A stretch of 64,000 nucleotides of DNA from Pantoea sp. WMus005 (GCF_013415305.1 NZ_JACBXU010000001.1:1612001-1676000); one strand, 5' to 3'; numbered from the stretch's first letter, positions 1-8,789 are shown. Numbers and translations: made by a program. The notes: a model not told the origin generated them from the sequence alone.

Positions 1-7
1 TCCGCTT

Positions 8-265
8 TCAGCTGCGCTGTTGGTTGACGAACGCGGCCAGCGTCGCAACAGAAAAGAAGTGCGCTCGCAGGGTTTCACTCTCCGCAGAGAGCGCGACGCC
101 GTAGCGATTTTTCACTGCCAGGCCCAGTTCCAGTGCATCAATTGAGTCCAGCCCCAGCCCGTCGCCAAACAGCGCAGCGTCGGTTTCAATATCATCGGGG
201 CTGAGATCTTCAAGGTTCAGCGTGTCGATAATCATCTGTTTGATATCGTTAATTAATGAATCCAT
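8..265 (-). CDS. Acyl carrier protein of a probable aryl-polyene cluster
   Basis: This 85-residue protein is a small acidic acyl carrier protein. The phosphopantetheine attachment motif is visible as Asp40-Ser41-Ile42-Asp43, in the usual place at the start of helix II. It would carry the growing acyl chain as a thioester on the prosthetic group of Ser41. It is the third gene in a tight minus-strand run: an acyltransferase lies 13 bp upstream and a ketoacyl-synthase-like gene before that. That trio is typical of the first genes of aryl-polyene pigment clusters of Gram-negative bacteria, and further genes would be expected to the left of the window. The ACP assignment is firm; the pathway is inferred from context. 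Confidence 0.85.
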   Translation of the reverse strand: MDSLINDIKQMIIDTLNLEDLSPDDIETDAALFGDGLGLDSIDALELGLAVKNRYGVALSAESETLRAHFFSVATLAAFVNQQRS

Positions 266-278
266 ACCTGTTTTCGTC

Positions 279-1079
279 TTACCTGTTCTGGGGGACCAGC
301 GCCTGCTCTAAATGGCGAGTCAGGCGACGCGCGGCCAGCGGCTGCGCATCGGGATTGCTTTCACAAAACGACTGACTGTCGATTCGCGCTTGTACTCGCA
401 CGGTAAATAGCGGTTTAACCGGCGGAATCTCATACCAGCGACTCTGTTTATCGAGCATACGCTGAGTGCAGGTGATGTGAACCACGCGCAGATCGCATCC
501 GGCGCGCACCGCAATATTGGCGGCTCCGCGCTGCAAAGTCAGCGGCTGACCGTAGCGGGTACGGGTGCCTTCCGGAAAGATCAATATATTGTCGCCGCGC
601 GCCAGTCGCTGCTGACTGTCCGGCAGCAGCGTCTCCGCTTCACTGTTGATCAGATAGTCGGCGGCGCGGATCACTCCACGCATAAAAGGGTTTTTCTGCA
701 GATCGGCTTTCACCAGGCAATCCATCTCCGGCAGTACCGAGGCGATCATCACGTAGTCGATCAGGGATGGATGATTGGCGACAATCAGGCATCCGCGATC
801 CTGTTGCAGCAGCTCAGCGCCTTCAATACGGTAGTCATAGACGCCGAACATCCGGCAGAAACGCAGGAAGCAGCGGAAACTAAAGGCAATGGCACGTCGG
901 GCCAGCAGGCGGCGACGCAGCGAATCGCGCTGTACCAGCAGCAGCAGGTTGAAACCAACCAGTGATAACAGCAGCCCGCCAAGGCCAAACAGCGTAAAAC
1001 TCACCGCCGTCATCACCAGCCGCCAGTAATAGTTAACGCGGCGCCCCGCGAACTGCGCCGGTTGCGAACAATCAGCCAT
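279..1079 (-). CDS. Lysophospholipid acyltransferase-family protein (PlsC-like)
   Basis: The 266-residue protein belongs to the glycerol-phosphate/lysophospholipid acyltransferase (PlsC) superfamily. The catalytic His-X4-Asp motif is seen as H103 to D108 in a Val-Ala-Asn-His-Pro-Ser context, and the acceptor-binding Phe-Pro-Glu-Gly-Thr-Arg motif lies at about 168-173. One or two hydrophobic segments at residues 20-50 should anchor it in the inner membrane. Its start overlaps the end of the upstream ketoacyl-synthase-like gene by 8 bp and its stop is 13 bp before the ACP gene, so the three are co-translated. In aryl-polyene clusters such enzymes are thought to help attach the polyene to a lipid; that role is inferred here. 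Confidence 0.82.
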   Translation of the reverse strand: MADCSQPAQFAGRRVNYYWRLVMTAVSFTLFGLGGLLLSLVGFNLLLLVQRDSLRRRLLARRAIAFSFRCFLRFCRMFGVYDYRIEGAELLQQDRGCLIVANHPSLIDYVMIASVLPEMDCLVKADLQKNPFMRGVIRAADYLINSEAETLLPDSQQRLARGDNILIFPEGTRTRYGQPLTLQRGAANIAVRAGCDLRVVHITCTQRMLDKQSRWYEIPPVKPLFTVRVQARIDSQSFCESNPDAQPLAARRLTRHLEQALVPQNR

Positions 1080-1803
1080 GATTTCTCTCCCAGTGCCATG
1101 TCAGGCGTTCGCCTGCCAGGCTGAAGGTGGGGGACGCCGCCAGCCACTGCTGCAGAAAGCGCAGACTCTGAGGCAGACGTGTTTCAGCCTTCTCCTCTCC
1201 GCCAGTGCGGCCAGTGCAGTGGAGTTGTTCACCCGCACGCAGCAGCAGCGCCACCGCATAGGAGAAATTCACGCGCTGTTCCGCCAGCCACGGTAAATAA
1301 TAGTCAGGGACGATGCCGTCAAAATCGACCAGCAGCACCTGCTGATAGCCCGCCTGATGCAGGGCGCTGACTTCAATTAATCCCTGCTGAAAAGAATCAA
1401 TGCCTGCCGCAATTGACGTGGAGACCAGCGGTGCTTTGGCCGCAATCGTCAGGCTGCCAACCGCCGAGTTGTGAACCGACATGGCAAAATCTGTGGGTGA
1501 CATCGACTGGTGATCCGCCAGCGTATGGAGAATTCGCAGATTACGCTCCAGCTCACCGTGACGGCTGGTAAAGACAATAGCGTCTACCTGTTGTCGCGCC
1601 AGCAGCGCCAGCCCGCACTCAACCGCCGCACGACTGCCGCCGCTCAGACGACGCGCCGTCATCATCGGTAAAAATTGCGGCTTTGCCATCGCCTCTGTGG
1701 GGTCGATGGCAAAGCCCTTTTGCGCCCAGTCCTGCCATGCCTCGCCGCCGTGTAATCCCGGAGCCAGAGCCTGCCAGTCGACCAGTGAGTAAGCGAGTTT
1801 CAT
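1072..1803 (-). CDS. Beta-ketoacyl synthase-like protein (N-terminal domain / chain-length-factor type)
   Basis: The 243-residue protein resembles the short ketoacyl-synthase-like proteins that open aryl-polyene clusters. It has a thiolase-type core with the HGELERNLRIL segment and an SVHNSAVGSLTI stretch near residue 110, where a true ketosynthase would carry its nucleophilic cysteine. No cysteine is seen at the expected elbow, so a structural or chain-length role is more likely than condensation. It is the first gene of the minus-strand run and overlaps the acyltransferase gene by 8 bp. The 229 bp upstream (1804-2032) probably holds the cluster promoter. Family placement is fairly secure; exact function is not. 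Confidence 0.72.
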   Translation of the reverse strand: MKLAYSLVDWQALAPGLHGGEAWQDWAQKGFAIDPTEAMAKPQFLPMMTARRLSGGSRAAVECGLALLARQQVDAIVFTSRHGELERNLRILHTLADHQSMSPTDFAMSVHNSAVGSLTIAAKAPLVSTSIAAGIDSFQQGLIEVSALHQAGYQQVLLVDFDGIVPDYYLPWLAEQRVNFSYAVALLLRAGEQLHCTGRTGGEEKAETRLPQSLRFLQQWLAASPTFSLAGERLTWHWERNHG

Positions 1804-2032
1804 CTCAACACTCTTTTCGTCATACGTGTGGAGCCGGCGTTCATCAGATCGTCACCCCTGCCCTCTGCAAAAAAAGTGCGTACCGGGAAACCTCTGCCGA
1901 TCCGTATCGGGCGTTCACGGTAGTGGTTTCTTCAGTGATTCAGCAATAGCAGCTCATCTGATTTGTCGGCCGGATGCCGCAGATCTTTATGCTCAGATCG
2001 TCTGTCGGCAAATCATTGCGACAGCACACGCA

Positions 2033-2419
2033 TTACTGAGCGGCAAGGGCCGACAGTCGTAACTGAATATCCTGGTCGAGATTGGTGATCCAGCGGTTGT
2101 AGTTATTATGAATCTCACCCTCTTCCGCTTTCAGGTTTTCACTGCTGACATAATCGATGCGGTAATTCTGGCTGGTATAGGTGATGCGGATATTCGCCAC
2201 GACATCACGCTGCGCAAGACGGCCATTGATTACACCAGGTGAAACGGGAGTCATTACCCATTTACGGCTGATACCTGCTTCAATGATTGCCAGTTTCATC
2301 TGGTTGTCGGTGTAGCGCTGGGTGAGGGTCTGATTCACGTTGTGAATCGGCGCAGTGCGCGCGCAGCCGGTTAATAACGCAGCAACGACGGCCAGCGTGA
2401 AAATGGTCTTTTTATTCAT
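2033..2419 (-). CDS. Small lipoprotein, unknown function
   Basis: The 128-residue product starts with a clear lipoprotein signal peptide (MNKKTIFTLAVVAALLTGC); the lipobox Leu-Leu-Thr-Gly-Cys puts the acylated cysteine at residue 19. No Asp follows the cysteine, so sorting to the outer membrane is likely. The mature part is about 110 residues and mixed in character, with beta-strand-like segments (DVVANIRITYTSQNYRIDYVSS), and I do not recognise a catalytic motif. It has its own intergenic regions on both sides (229 bp and 269 bp), so it is probably a separate transcription unit and not part of the polyene cluster or of the pump operon. Confidence 0.75.
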   Translation of the reverse strand: MNKKTIFTLAVVAALLTGCARTAPIHNVNQTLTQRYTDNQMKLAIIEAGISRKWVMTPVSPGVINGRLAQRDVVANIRITYTSQNYRIDYVSSENLKAEEGEIHNNYNRWITNLDQDIQLRLSALAAQ

Positions 2420-2688
2420 GATGAATCCCTTCTTTTATGATTAATATCAGTGGATTAAGCGGATAACTCGTCTGGCAATTTTTTAACTTTATGTGCGCTT
2501 TTCCGTCTGACTGGTTTAAAACCCGCGCATGATACCATCGAATGTAAAGACAGGTAAGCAGAAGTATGAATGGGTTTTGAGGGGTTATTTGGGGAATTAA
2601 AGCGGGGCAATATGCGCAGTCGAAGCGACAGCGCAGAGGCCGATCCCGGCCGCAGAAACTCTGGTTGCGGCTGGATCGGCCCGGGCAA

Positions 2689-4074
2689 TCAGGGTGCGGA
2701 AGCTGATGTCCAGCCACCGCCCAGCGCGCGGTAGAGATCGATCTGTGCCTGTAGCAGGTTATTTTTGACAGTCACCCGGTTCAGCTGGGTTGAAAACAGG
2801 GTTCGCTGCGCATCCAGTTCATCCAGATAGGAGGCGTAGCCGTTCTGATAGCGATTGCGGGCAATGCGCAGCGCTTCTTTCACATAATCTTCCTGCTTTT
2901 GCAGCTCCTGAAGCTGTGCCTCACGCTGCCGGATGGCGTCTATTGCATCGTTAACTTCCGAGAAAGCGTTGCGAACCACTTTTTCATAACCGTACAACGC
3001 CTGATTGCGCGTTGCCATTGAGACATCAACCTGCGCCGTCAGCGCTTCACGGTTCAGCAGCGGCGCCAGGATGCTGCCACCCACGCTCCAGAGCCGGAAC
3101 GGATCGTCCGCTAACTGGTGCAGCACCGAACTCTGCAGGGTGCCGGTGGCGGTGAGGTTCAGCCCCGGCAGCAGCTTAGCCCGCGATGAGGCCAGGCTGG
3201 CATCTGCAGCCAGTAATTGACGCTGAGCCTGCATAATATCCGGACGGCGATTAAGCAGTTCTGATGGCAACAGCGACGGCATCTGCTGCGGTAAAATCTG
3301 ATCGAACTGCTGACGACGGGCAATGCTACGCGGGTTCATGCCCACCAGAATGCTCAGCGCATTTTCCTGCTGAGTGATCTGATGCTGCAACTGCGGCATC
3401 TGCGCTTTAGCCGATTGATATTCCGAGGCGGCCTGCATCCACTCCAGCCTCGAGGTGTAGCCCGTTTCGAACTGACGCTGTGCCAGCTTCAGAGAGTTGT
3501 TGCGGGTCGCCAGCGTCGCTTCCGTCACCCGCAGTTGCTCATCCAGTGCGCACAAATTGAGATAACCCGACGCTACTGAACTGGCGATGGTCAGCTCAGC
3601 GGCAGACGCGGCGGCCTGCTGTGCCGCTAAGCTCGCCTGCGATGCCGAGATGCTGCTGCTGCGCGCGCCCCAGAGATCAACCTCATAGTTCGCCTTTAAT
3701 AAGCCCTGGAAAACATCGGTTTCATACGGCTGCCCGGTCACTGACGAGAGCGTACGTTCACGGGTCGCGGCAACGCCAGCGCTCAGCGCTGGAAAGTTAT
3801 CGCCCTGTGCGGCGCGCAGCTGGGCGCGATACTGCTCAACCCGGGATCGCGCAGTGAGGATATCGGGATTATTACGCAGCGCCTGTGTTACCAGCCGATT
3901 GAGATATTCATCATGAAACGCGCGCCACCACTCCGCTTCCGGCGCAGCTGTTGGCCCGACACTCGTGCGCCAGGCCTCGGGGATCGGCAGAGAGGCCGGT
4001 GCCTTTTCAACCTGCGTGGCGCAGCCGGTCAGTGCCAGCGTGAGCGCGCTTACCAGTAAGCCGCGCCGCATCAT
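2689..4074 (-). CDS. Outer-membrane efflux lipoprotein, NodT/OprM family
   Basis: The 461-residue protein is an outer-membrane factor of the TolC/NodT type. It starts with a lipoprotein signal (MMRRGLLVSALTLALTGC), then two repeated domains rich in long heptad-like helices, with the family elements 'NPDILTARSRVEQYRAQLRAA' class sequence near residue 90 and LLNRRPDIMQAQRQL near 270. It would form the trimeric channel that carries drugs across the outer membrane. Its ATG overlaps the stop of the HlyD gene by 4 bp, so it is the last gene of the marR-MFS-HlyD-NodT operon and the pump has its own channel and does not depend on TolC. The length is normal for the family. Confidence 0.9.
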   Translation of the reverse strand: MMRRGLLVSALTLALTGCATQVEKAPASLPIPEAWRTSVGPTAAPEAEWWRAFHDEYLNRLVTQALRNNPDILTARSRVEQYRAQLRAAQGDNFPALSAGVAATRERTLSSVTGQPYETDVFQGLLKANYEVDLWGARSSSISASQASLAAQQAAASAAELTIASSVASGYLNLCALDEQLRVTEATLATRNNSLKLAQRQFETGYTSRLEWMQAASEYQSAKAQMPQLQHQITQQENALSILVGMNPRSIARRQQFDQILPQQMPSLLPSELLNRRPDIMQAQRQLLAADASLASSRAKLLPGLNLTATGTLQSSVLHQLADDPFRLWSVGGSILAPLLNREALTAQVDVSMATRNQALYGYEKVVRNAFSEVNDAIDAIRQREAQLQELQKQEDYVKEALRIARNRYQNGYASYLDELDAQRTLFSTQLNRVTVKNNLLQAQIDLYRALGGGWTSASAP

Positions 4075-5165
4075 CGCCCATCCTCACCATCCGGCTGGGC
4101 GGCGGTGTCGATATTGACTTCAACCGACATACCTGGACGCAGCTGATGCATATCCTGATCGTCGATGCGGATACGAACAGGAATGCGCTGTGCAATTTTA
4201 ACGAAGTTTCCGGTCGCGTTGTCGGGAGAGATGGCGCTGAACTCCGAGCCTGCAGCCGGAGAGATAAATTCCACCTGACCGTTAAAGCGTTTGCCATCCA
4301 GCGCATCAACCCGAATCGTCACCGGCAGGCCGGGACGGATATGGGCCAGTTGGGTCTCTTTGAGGTTCGCGATGATCCATTTGTGATTCGGTACTACCGA
4401 GGTCAGACGCGTACCGGCCGTGACATAGGCTCCGGTTCGAACCGACAGCTGACCGAGCTGACCATCGTCAGGCGCAGTGATCCGGGTATTAGCCAGGTCA
4501 ATCTCCGCCAGCTCCAGTGCGGCGCGGGCGCTCTCAACATCGCCCTCCAGCGCGTCACGGTTAACGATGACAGTCTGCAGATTCTGCTCGGCGACGGCGA
4601 TTTGTGCGGCAGCCTGACGCACCTGCGCCTGCGCCTGTGCGTTGGCGGCACGGGCGGCATCACGCTCGCGCACAGACAGCGATCCGTCCGCGGTGAGATT
4701 TTCAACGCGTTTCAGATCGAAGCCACTTTTCAGCGCCTGGGCTTTGGCATTCTCCAGCGCCGCTTTATTGCTCTCGATAGTTGCCTGTGCGCTGCGCCGC
4801 TGCTGCAGGTTATTGTTCAGTGCCGCCTGCTTCATGGCCAGCTGCGCCTGCGCCTGATGGACCCGCTGGCGATAGATACGGTCGTCAATCGTCATCAGCA
4901 GCTGCCCTTTTTTCACCGGCTGCAGATCGATCACCTCTACCGAGGTGAGATAGCCATTGACCTGCGGGCTGATAAAGGTCACCTGGCCGCGCACATAGGC
5001 ATTTTCGGTACTTTGTATTGCACTGGTAAACGGCCAGAGTTGCCAGGCATAGAGGATGACCAGTACGCCAATCACCACAATGCCGCTGCCTGCGGCGATA
5101 GAAAGAATACGGCGGCGATTTGCGCGTTCGCGTTCTGCCGCCTGAAGCTCATCCTGCTGACTCAT
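4071..5165 (-). CDS. HlyD/EmrA-type periplasmic adaptor of a tripartite pump
   Basis: The 364-residue protein is a membrane fusion protein. A single N-terminal transmembrane helix lies at about residues 22-42 (IAAGSGIVVIGVLVILYAW), then a biotinyl-lipoyl half (ENAYVRGQVTFISPQVNGYL), a long alpha-helical hairpin from about 90 to 210 rich in Ala, Gln and Glu, the second lipoyl half (DLANTRITAPDDGQLG), and a beta-barrel domain. This is the EmrA arrangement that pairs with DHA2 major-facilitator pumps. It overlaps the pump gene and the NodT gene by 4 bp on either side, so the three proteins are translationally coupled. Confidence 0.92.
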   Translation of the reverse strand: MSQQDELQAAERERANRRRILSIAAGSGIVVIGVLVILYAWQLWPFTSAIQSTENAYVRGQVTFISPQVNGYLTSVEVIDLQPVKKGQLLMTIDDRIYRQRVHQAQAQLAMKQAALNNNLQQRRSAQATIESNKAALENAKAQALKSGFDLKRVENLTADGSLSVRERDAARAANAQAQAQVRQAAAQIAVAEQNLQTVIVNRDALEGDVESARAALELAEIDLANTRITAPDDGQLGQLSVRTGAYVTAGTRLTSVVPNHKWIIANLKETQLAHIRPGLPVTIRVDALDGKRFNGQVEFISPAAGSEFSAISPDNATGNFVKIAQRIPVRIRIDDQDMHQLRPGMSVEVNIDTAAQPDGEDGR

Positions 5166-6847
5166 TGTTTCTCCGTTGATTCCTGTAACGCGGCCAGCTG
5201 TTGCTGCTCACGCAGGTTAAATTGTGCCTGACGCCAGTCCAGGTAACGACGCCGGGTTAAACGCCACATCACCCACATCAATGTGACCAGTGCCAGCGCG
5301 GCGGTTAACAGATAGGTGTCGTTATAGGCGAGCACGTTGGCCTGCAGCGTGGCGACCGTCTGTAACTGGCTGGTGCTCTGCGCGCCGCGCAGAACGTCGT
5401 CACCGACCAGCGAATTAAACAGCGCATTGTACTGGCTGAGCCGTTCGGTGACGTTGGGATCGAGCAGGGAGAGTTGATCGCCCAGCAGACTGGAGTGATA
5501 TTTTTCCCGCCAGACCTGAAACGTGCCAAGAATCGCCGAGCCGATCAGCCCGCCCAGGTTCTGACTCATGCCAAATAGCACCACAAAGCTCACCAGGTTT
5601 TTCGGCTGAGTCACCACGCTGCCAATGCCCATTAACATTGCAGGTGCCATGAAAAAGGCACTGCTGAAGCCCAGCAAAAACTGACTGAAATACATCTCGG
5701 GGCCGCGGGTCAGCGGACTGGATTGCGCATCCATCAGCGAGGCGATAATCATCACGACCAGCGAGGCGACAATCGGCCAGTTAAGGTGATTAGGCTTGAT
5801 GGTCAGTGCACTGGCGGCGATGCCTGCGATAACCCCAGCCATGATCGCCAGCGCCAGGCCGCGCATTTGATCGTTCTGCAGGCCAATCTGCTGCAGAAAG
5901 CCAATTGCACCGGTATTCTGTTCCGCCAGTACGATACGGATCATGATCATCACAATGCCAAGCCGCAGCATCATGCCGCTGCTCAGCCAGCGAGTGTTGA
6001 TCAGCGGATTGCGCCGGTTATGTTCGATGACGATCGCCGTGACAATCAGCGTCAGAGCAATCGCGGTACAAATACCCAACCACGGCGTGGTGAACCACCA
6101 CTCAATACGGCCAAGCGTCAGCACGGCGCACAGCAATGCCATGCCGGGTGCCAGCAGGATAAAGGTAAGAAAATCCATTTTTTCAAAGGCTTTGAAGCGG
6201 TCGCCAGGCGGGAGTTTCAGCATCAGCACCCCACCGAGTGCAATCAGCGCCAGACCAAGTTCAAACAGATAGAGGCCACGCCACTCGTTGAGCTGCAACA
6301 ATTCTGACGAGAATAAGCGCGCCAGTGGAATAGCCAGTTGCGACACTGTCAGGCCAATTACCAGCGCTTTCAGGCGATGTTTCGCAGGCCAGGCCTGAAC
6401 CTGATAGAAGATACCCAGTGAGCTGAGTGCCGCAGCCACCATTCCGTGGGCGGTGCGCACAATGATCGCCGAACTAAGGTCGTTGGCGAACAGATGAAAG
6501 AACGCCACCAGTACATAGAGCACCAGAAAGGCCTCGGTAAAGACACGCAGACCAAACTGCTGCCGAAACTTCACCAGCAGCAGGTTAATAGAGATGTTTC
6601 CCATCACGTAGACCGCAGGCAGCCACGCAATTTCATTCGACCAGGCCCCAAAGGTGCCTTGCAGGTTTACCAGATTCGCGGTGACCAGTGCGTTACTTAG
6701 CGCACCGGTTAGCGAAATAAGTAAACCGATCAGACCAAAGGCCACGCGTTTCGGCATCGAATGCAGCGGTGTCGAAGGCGAGCCCGGCATCATCGGTTTT
6801 TCGTGCGGCAACCACTCGCGTGCAGCGTAGGGATTTCGCTTTGCCAC
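5162..6847 (-). CDS. MFS multidrug efflux transporter, DHA2 (EmrB-like) family
   Basis: The 561-residue integral membrane protein shows about 14 hydrophobic segments, the number expected for the DHA2 group of proton-driven drug exporters. The first helix contains the ALSNALVTANLVNLQGTFGAW stretch, equivalent to the conserved first helix of EmrB. It is longer than EmrB (about 512 residues), mainly through a hydrophilic N-terminal leader of about 35 residues and a Gln-rich C-terminus. The marR gene ends 2 bp upstream and the adaptor overlaps by 4 bp. In this operon the pump precedes its adaptor, unlike emrAB. The substrate cannot be read from sequence. Confidence 0.9.
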   Translation of the reverse strand: MAKRNPYAAREWLPHEKPMMPGSPSTPLHSMPKRVAFGLIGLLISLTGALSNALVTANLVNLQGTFGAWSNEIAWLPAVYVMGNISINLLLVKFRQQFGLRVFTEAFLVLYVLVAFFHLFANDLSSAIIVRTAHGMVAAALSSLGIFYQVQAWPAKHRLKALVIGLTVSQLAIPLARLFSSELLQLNEWRGLYLFELGLALIALGGVLMLKLPPGDRFKAFEKMDFLTFILLAPGMALLCAVLTLGRIEWWFTTPWLGICTAIALTLIVTAIVIEHNRRNPLINTRWLSSGMMLRLGIVMIMIRIVLAEQNTGAIGFLQQIGLQNDQMRGLALAIMAGVIAGIAASALTIKPNHLNWPIVASLVVMIIASLMDAQSSPLTRGPEMYFSQFLLGFSSAFFMAPAMLMGIGSVVTQPKNLVSFVVLFGMSQNLGGLIGSAILGTFQVWREKYHSSLLGDQLSLLDPNVTERLSQYNALFNSLVGDDVLRGAQSTSQLQTVATLQANVLAYNDTYLLTAALALVTLMWVMWRLTRRRYLDWRQAQFNLREQQQLAALQESTEKQ

Positions 6848-6849
6848 TG

Positions 6850-7281
6850 CTACATACTTCCCATGCGGCTCAGCAGTTGTTGCAGTACGCGCTCAGTTAC
6901 GGCCAGATCCTGAGGATCAATATCGGCCAGCATTTCAGTACGAAGTGCATCAGCCTCGGTTTTCACTTTGGCGAACGCTTCGTTGCCTTTATCAGTCAAT
7001 ACCAGGTGACGTTTACGCCGATCTTCAGGCGGCTGTACCCGCGTAAGCAGTGACTGTTTCACCAGCCGATCCACCAGCGGCACCATGCTGGCATCTTCCA
7101 GCCCCAGCAGCTGCGCCAGCTCAGTCTGCGTCATGCGTTGCGGTTCACTCGCAATCAGCCCGATGGCCATCCAGCTGCTCATGCTTAAGCCGCTATCTTT
7201 AAGGTGGCGATCTACCGCCAGGCGCCAGGCATGTGCCGTCAGGTGCAGTAAGTGGGTAAAGGTACGCGTATGCTCAGACAA
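6850..7281 (-). CDS. MarR/SlyA-family repressor of the adjacent pump operon
   Basis: The 143-residue protein is a winged-helix MarR-family regulator. The recognition part is seen in TQTELAQLLGLEDASMVPLVDRLVKQSLLTRVQPPEDRRKRHLVLTDKG, with the wing Asp-Arg-Arg at about residues 90-92. The only start consistent with the family N-terminus is a TTG at 7281-7279; there is no ATG nearby in frame and the Shine-Dalgarno sequence is weak, so translation may be deliberately low. A TTAGCAGCCTAA palindrome, close to the SlyA consensus, begins 4 bp upstream of the start. This suggests direct autorepression of the whole four-gene operon, with the drug or a phenolic ligand as inducer. Confidence 0.88.
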   Translation of the reverse strand: MSEHTRTFTHLLHLTAHAWRLAVDRHLKDSGLSMSSWMAIGLIASEPQRMTQTELAQLLGLEDASMVPLVDRLVKQSLLTRVQPPEDRRKRHLVLTDKGNEAFAKVKTEADALRTEMLADIDPQDLAVTERVLQQLLSRMGSM

Positions 7282-7284
7282 ATG

Positions 7285-7296
7285 TTAGCAGCCTAA
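7285..7296. promoter_or_regulatory. SlyA/MarR-type operator
   Basis: TTAGCAGCCTAA is an inverted repeat (TTAG-N4-CTAA) matching the SlyA consensus TTAGCAAGCTAA at 10 of 12 positions. It lies immediately upstream of the marR TTG start and would block transcription or initiation of the marR-pump operon. The match is seen in the sequence; binding is inferred. Confidence 0.5.
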
Positions 7297-7426
7297 TAGT
7301 GAGAGTTCTAATGGATTGGAAGCGTTATTATACGCAAAGCGAAACACGAATGAAAAGCGTCCGGCCTGTTAAAAATTAGTGGATCGCGGCAGAATGTCCA
7401 GAGGCCGCAACCGGGAGCCAGAGAAC

Positions 7427-8275
7427 ATGAAACAGGCAGCAACAAACTGGGTTGATCTGCGCCGTGATGCCGTCAGCGGTATCGAGGCCCTGCGCGCCCA
7501 CTTTACCGGCCATGCTTATGATCCCCACTGGCACGACAGTTATCTGATTGGCGTAACCGAGCAAGGTGTACAGCAGTTTCATTCGCGGCGCAAACAGCAT
7601 CAGAGCCGTCCCGGCACAGTTTTTATGCTTGAGCCGGAGGAGCTGCATGATGGTGATGCTGTCAACGACAGCGGTTTCACCTACCGGATGCTCTATCTTT
7701 CACCGCAGCAGATTGCGCAGCACCTTGCCCCAGAACAGGCGAATGGCTCCATACCACACGAGTTACGCTTTGCCGACACGCTGCGCGACGACCGCCCGCT
7801 GGCGTATGCCGTCTGGCACGCGTTTGATGCGCTGTGGCACAACCATCCTGCAATCATCAAAGAGGCGGCGATGGACCGGATGTTCGGTCAGCTTAATCCG
7901 CACCAGCAATGGTCACTGCCCGAGCAGCCTATGGATAAAGATGTCCGGCTGGCTTTGCAGGCGCGTGACTGGCTGATTGCCCATCATGCCGACAATCCCG
8001 GCCTGGTGCAGATGGCGCAGCAGCTGCAGGTGGATCGCTTCCGGTTATCACGCCTGTTCCAGACGCACTGGGGTTTACCGCCCCACGCCTGGCTGGTGCA
8101 ATGGCGGCTGAGCCAGGCACGTCGTCAGCTGGCGCAGGGCCAGCCCGTCGCCGATGTCGCTGCCGCGCTGGGCTTCGCCGATCAGAGTCACCTTGGCCGC
8201 TGGTTTAAACGCGCCTGCCAGCTCTCTCCCGCACGTTATCAGCACGCCTGCACAAATCTTCCAGACCCGGATTAA
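7427..8275 (+). CDS. AraC-family transcriptional regulator with cupin-type sensor domain
   Basis: The protein is 282 residues when started at the ATG at 7427, which has a GGGAG ribosome site 9 bp upstream; an earlier GTG at 7379 would add 16 residues and looks unlikely. Residues 15-90 form an AraC-binding (cupin) domain with the HWHDSYLIGVTEQGVQQFH and PGTVFMLEPEELHDG motifs that usually bind a small ligand or metal. The C-terminal 100 residues hold two helix-turn-helix motifs, the second in VADVAAALGFADQSHLGRWFKRACQLSP, the standard AraC signature. It is divergent from the efflux operon (145 bp between starts) and 41 bp upstream of the DUF2000 gene, with which it probably shares a transcript. 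Confidence 0.9.
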   Translation: MKQAATNWVDLRRDAVSGIEALRAHFTGHAYDPHWHDSYLIGVTEQGVQQFHSRRKQHQSRPGTVFMLEPEELHDGDAVNDSGFTYRMLYLSPQQIAQHLAPEQANGSIPHELRFADTLRDDRPLAYAVWHAFDALWHNHPAIIKEAAMDRMFGQLNPHQQWSLPEQPMDKDVRLALQARDWLIAHHADNPGLVQMAQQLQVDRFRLSRLFQTHWGLPPHAWLVQWRLSQARRQLAQGQPVADVAAALGFADQSHLGRWFKRACQLSPARYQHACTNLPDPD

Positions 8276-8316
8276 GCCACTTGTCACAATGCGCTTTTCA
8301 AGTCAGGAGAAGCGCA

Positions 8317-8724
8317 ATGCAAGACCCACGATGTGTGATGATACTGAATGCCACGCTGCCGCCAGGCAAAGCCACTAATGCCGCCGCGGTGATGGCCTTA
8401 ACCCTGGGACAACGTCATCCCGCGCTGGTTGGCGACAACCTGGAGGATGCAGAGAGCCGCCCTTGTCCCGGTTTGATCACCACCGGTATTCCGGTGTTAT
8501 CCGCAACCGACGAACAGCTCAGTGCATTGCGGGAGCAGTGTGAACAGGCTGAATATGATCTGGTGCTGTTTCCTGAAGAGGGGCAGTCTACCACTGATTA
8601 TCAGGCGCTTAGCGCCGTGCTACGGCAACAGCCGCGTCAGCAGTGGCGCCTGCTGGGAATCGCCATCGTCGGTGATAAAAAAGCCCTGCGTAAGCTGACG
8701 GCAAAACTGGCATTATTCAGCTGA
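8317..8724 (+). CDS. DUF2000-family protein
   Basis: The 135-residue protein starts at an ATG at 8317 preceded by AGGAGA at 8304. It resembles the DUF2000 family, small cytoplasmic proteins related in fold to peptidyl-tRNA hydrolase II, with the opening CVMILNATLPPGKATNAAAVMALTLGQ and the closing GIAIVGDKKALRKLTAKL pattern. The biochemical role of the family is not established. It lies 41 bp downstream of an AraC-type regulator gene in the same orientation, so the pair is likely co-expressed, and members of this family are often found beside AraC regulators. I see no truncation. Confidence 0.78.
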   Translation: MQDPRCVMILNATLPPGKATNAAAVMALTLGQRHPALVGDNLEDAESRPCPGLITTGIPVLSATDEQLSALREQCEQAEYDLVLFPEEGQSTTDYQALSAVLRQQPRQQWRLLGIAIVGDKKALRKLTAKLALFS

Positions 8725-8789
8725 TTTGTTTGCGGGAAGCTGGCCACGGCTTCCCGGCCTTCCCCACTCAGATCGCCCCCCGCGCAGCT

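Noticed and set aside
2420..2688. Short frames in the spacer between the lipoprotein gene and the NodT gene
   Set aside because: Two overlapping frames have no ribosome site and unlikely composition; I see only intergenic DNA.
4146..5231. 361-codon open frame on the plus strand
   Set aside because: It is the reverse-strand shadow of the HlyD adaptor gene and has no recognisable domain.
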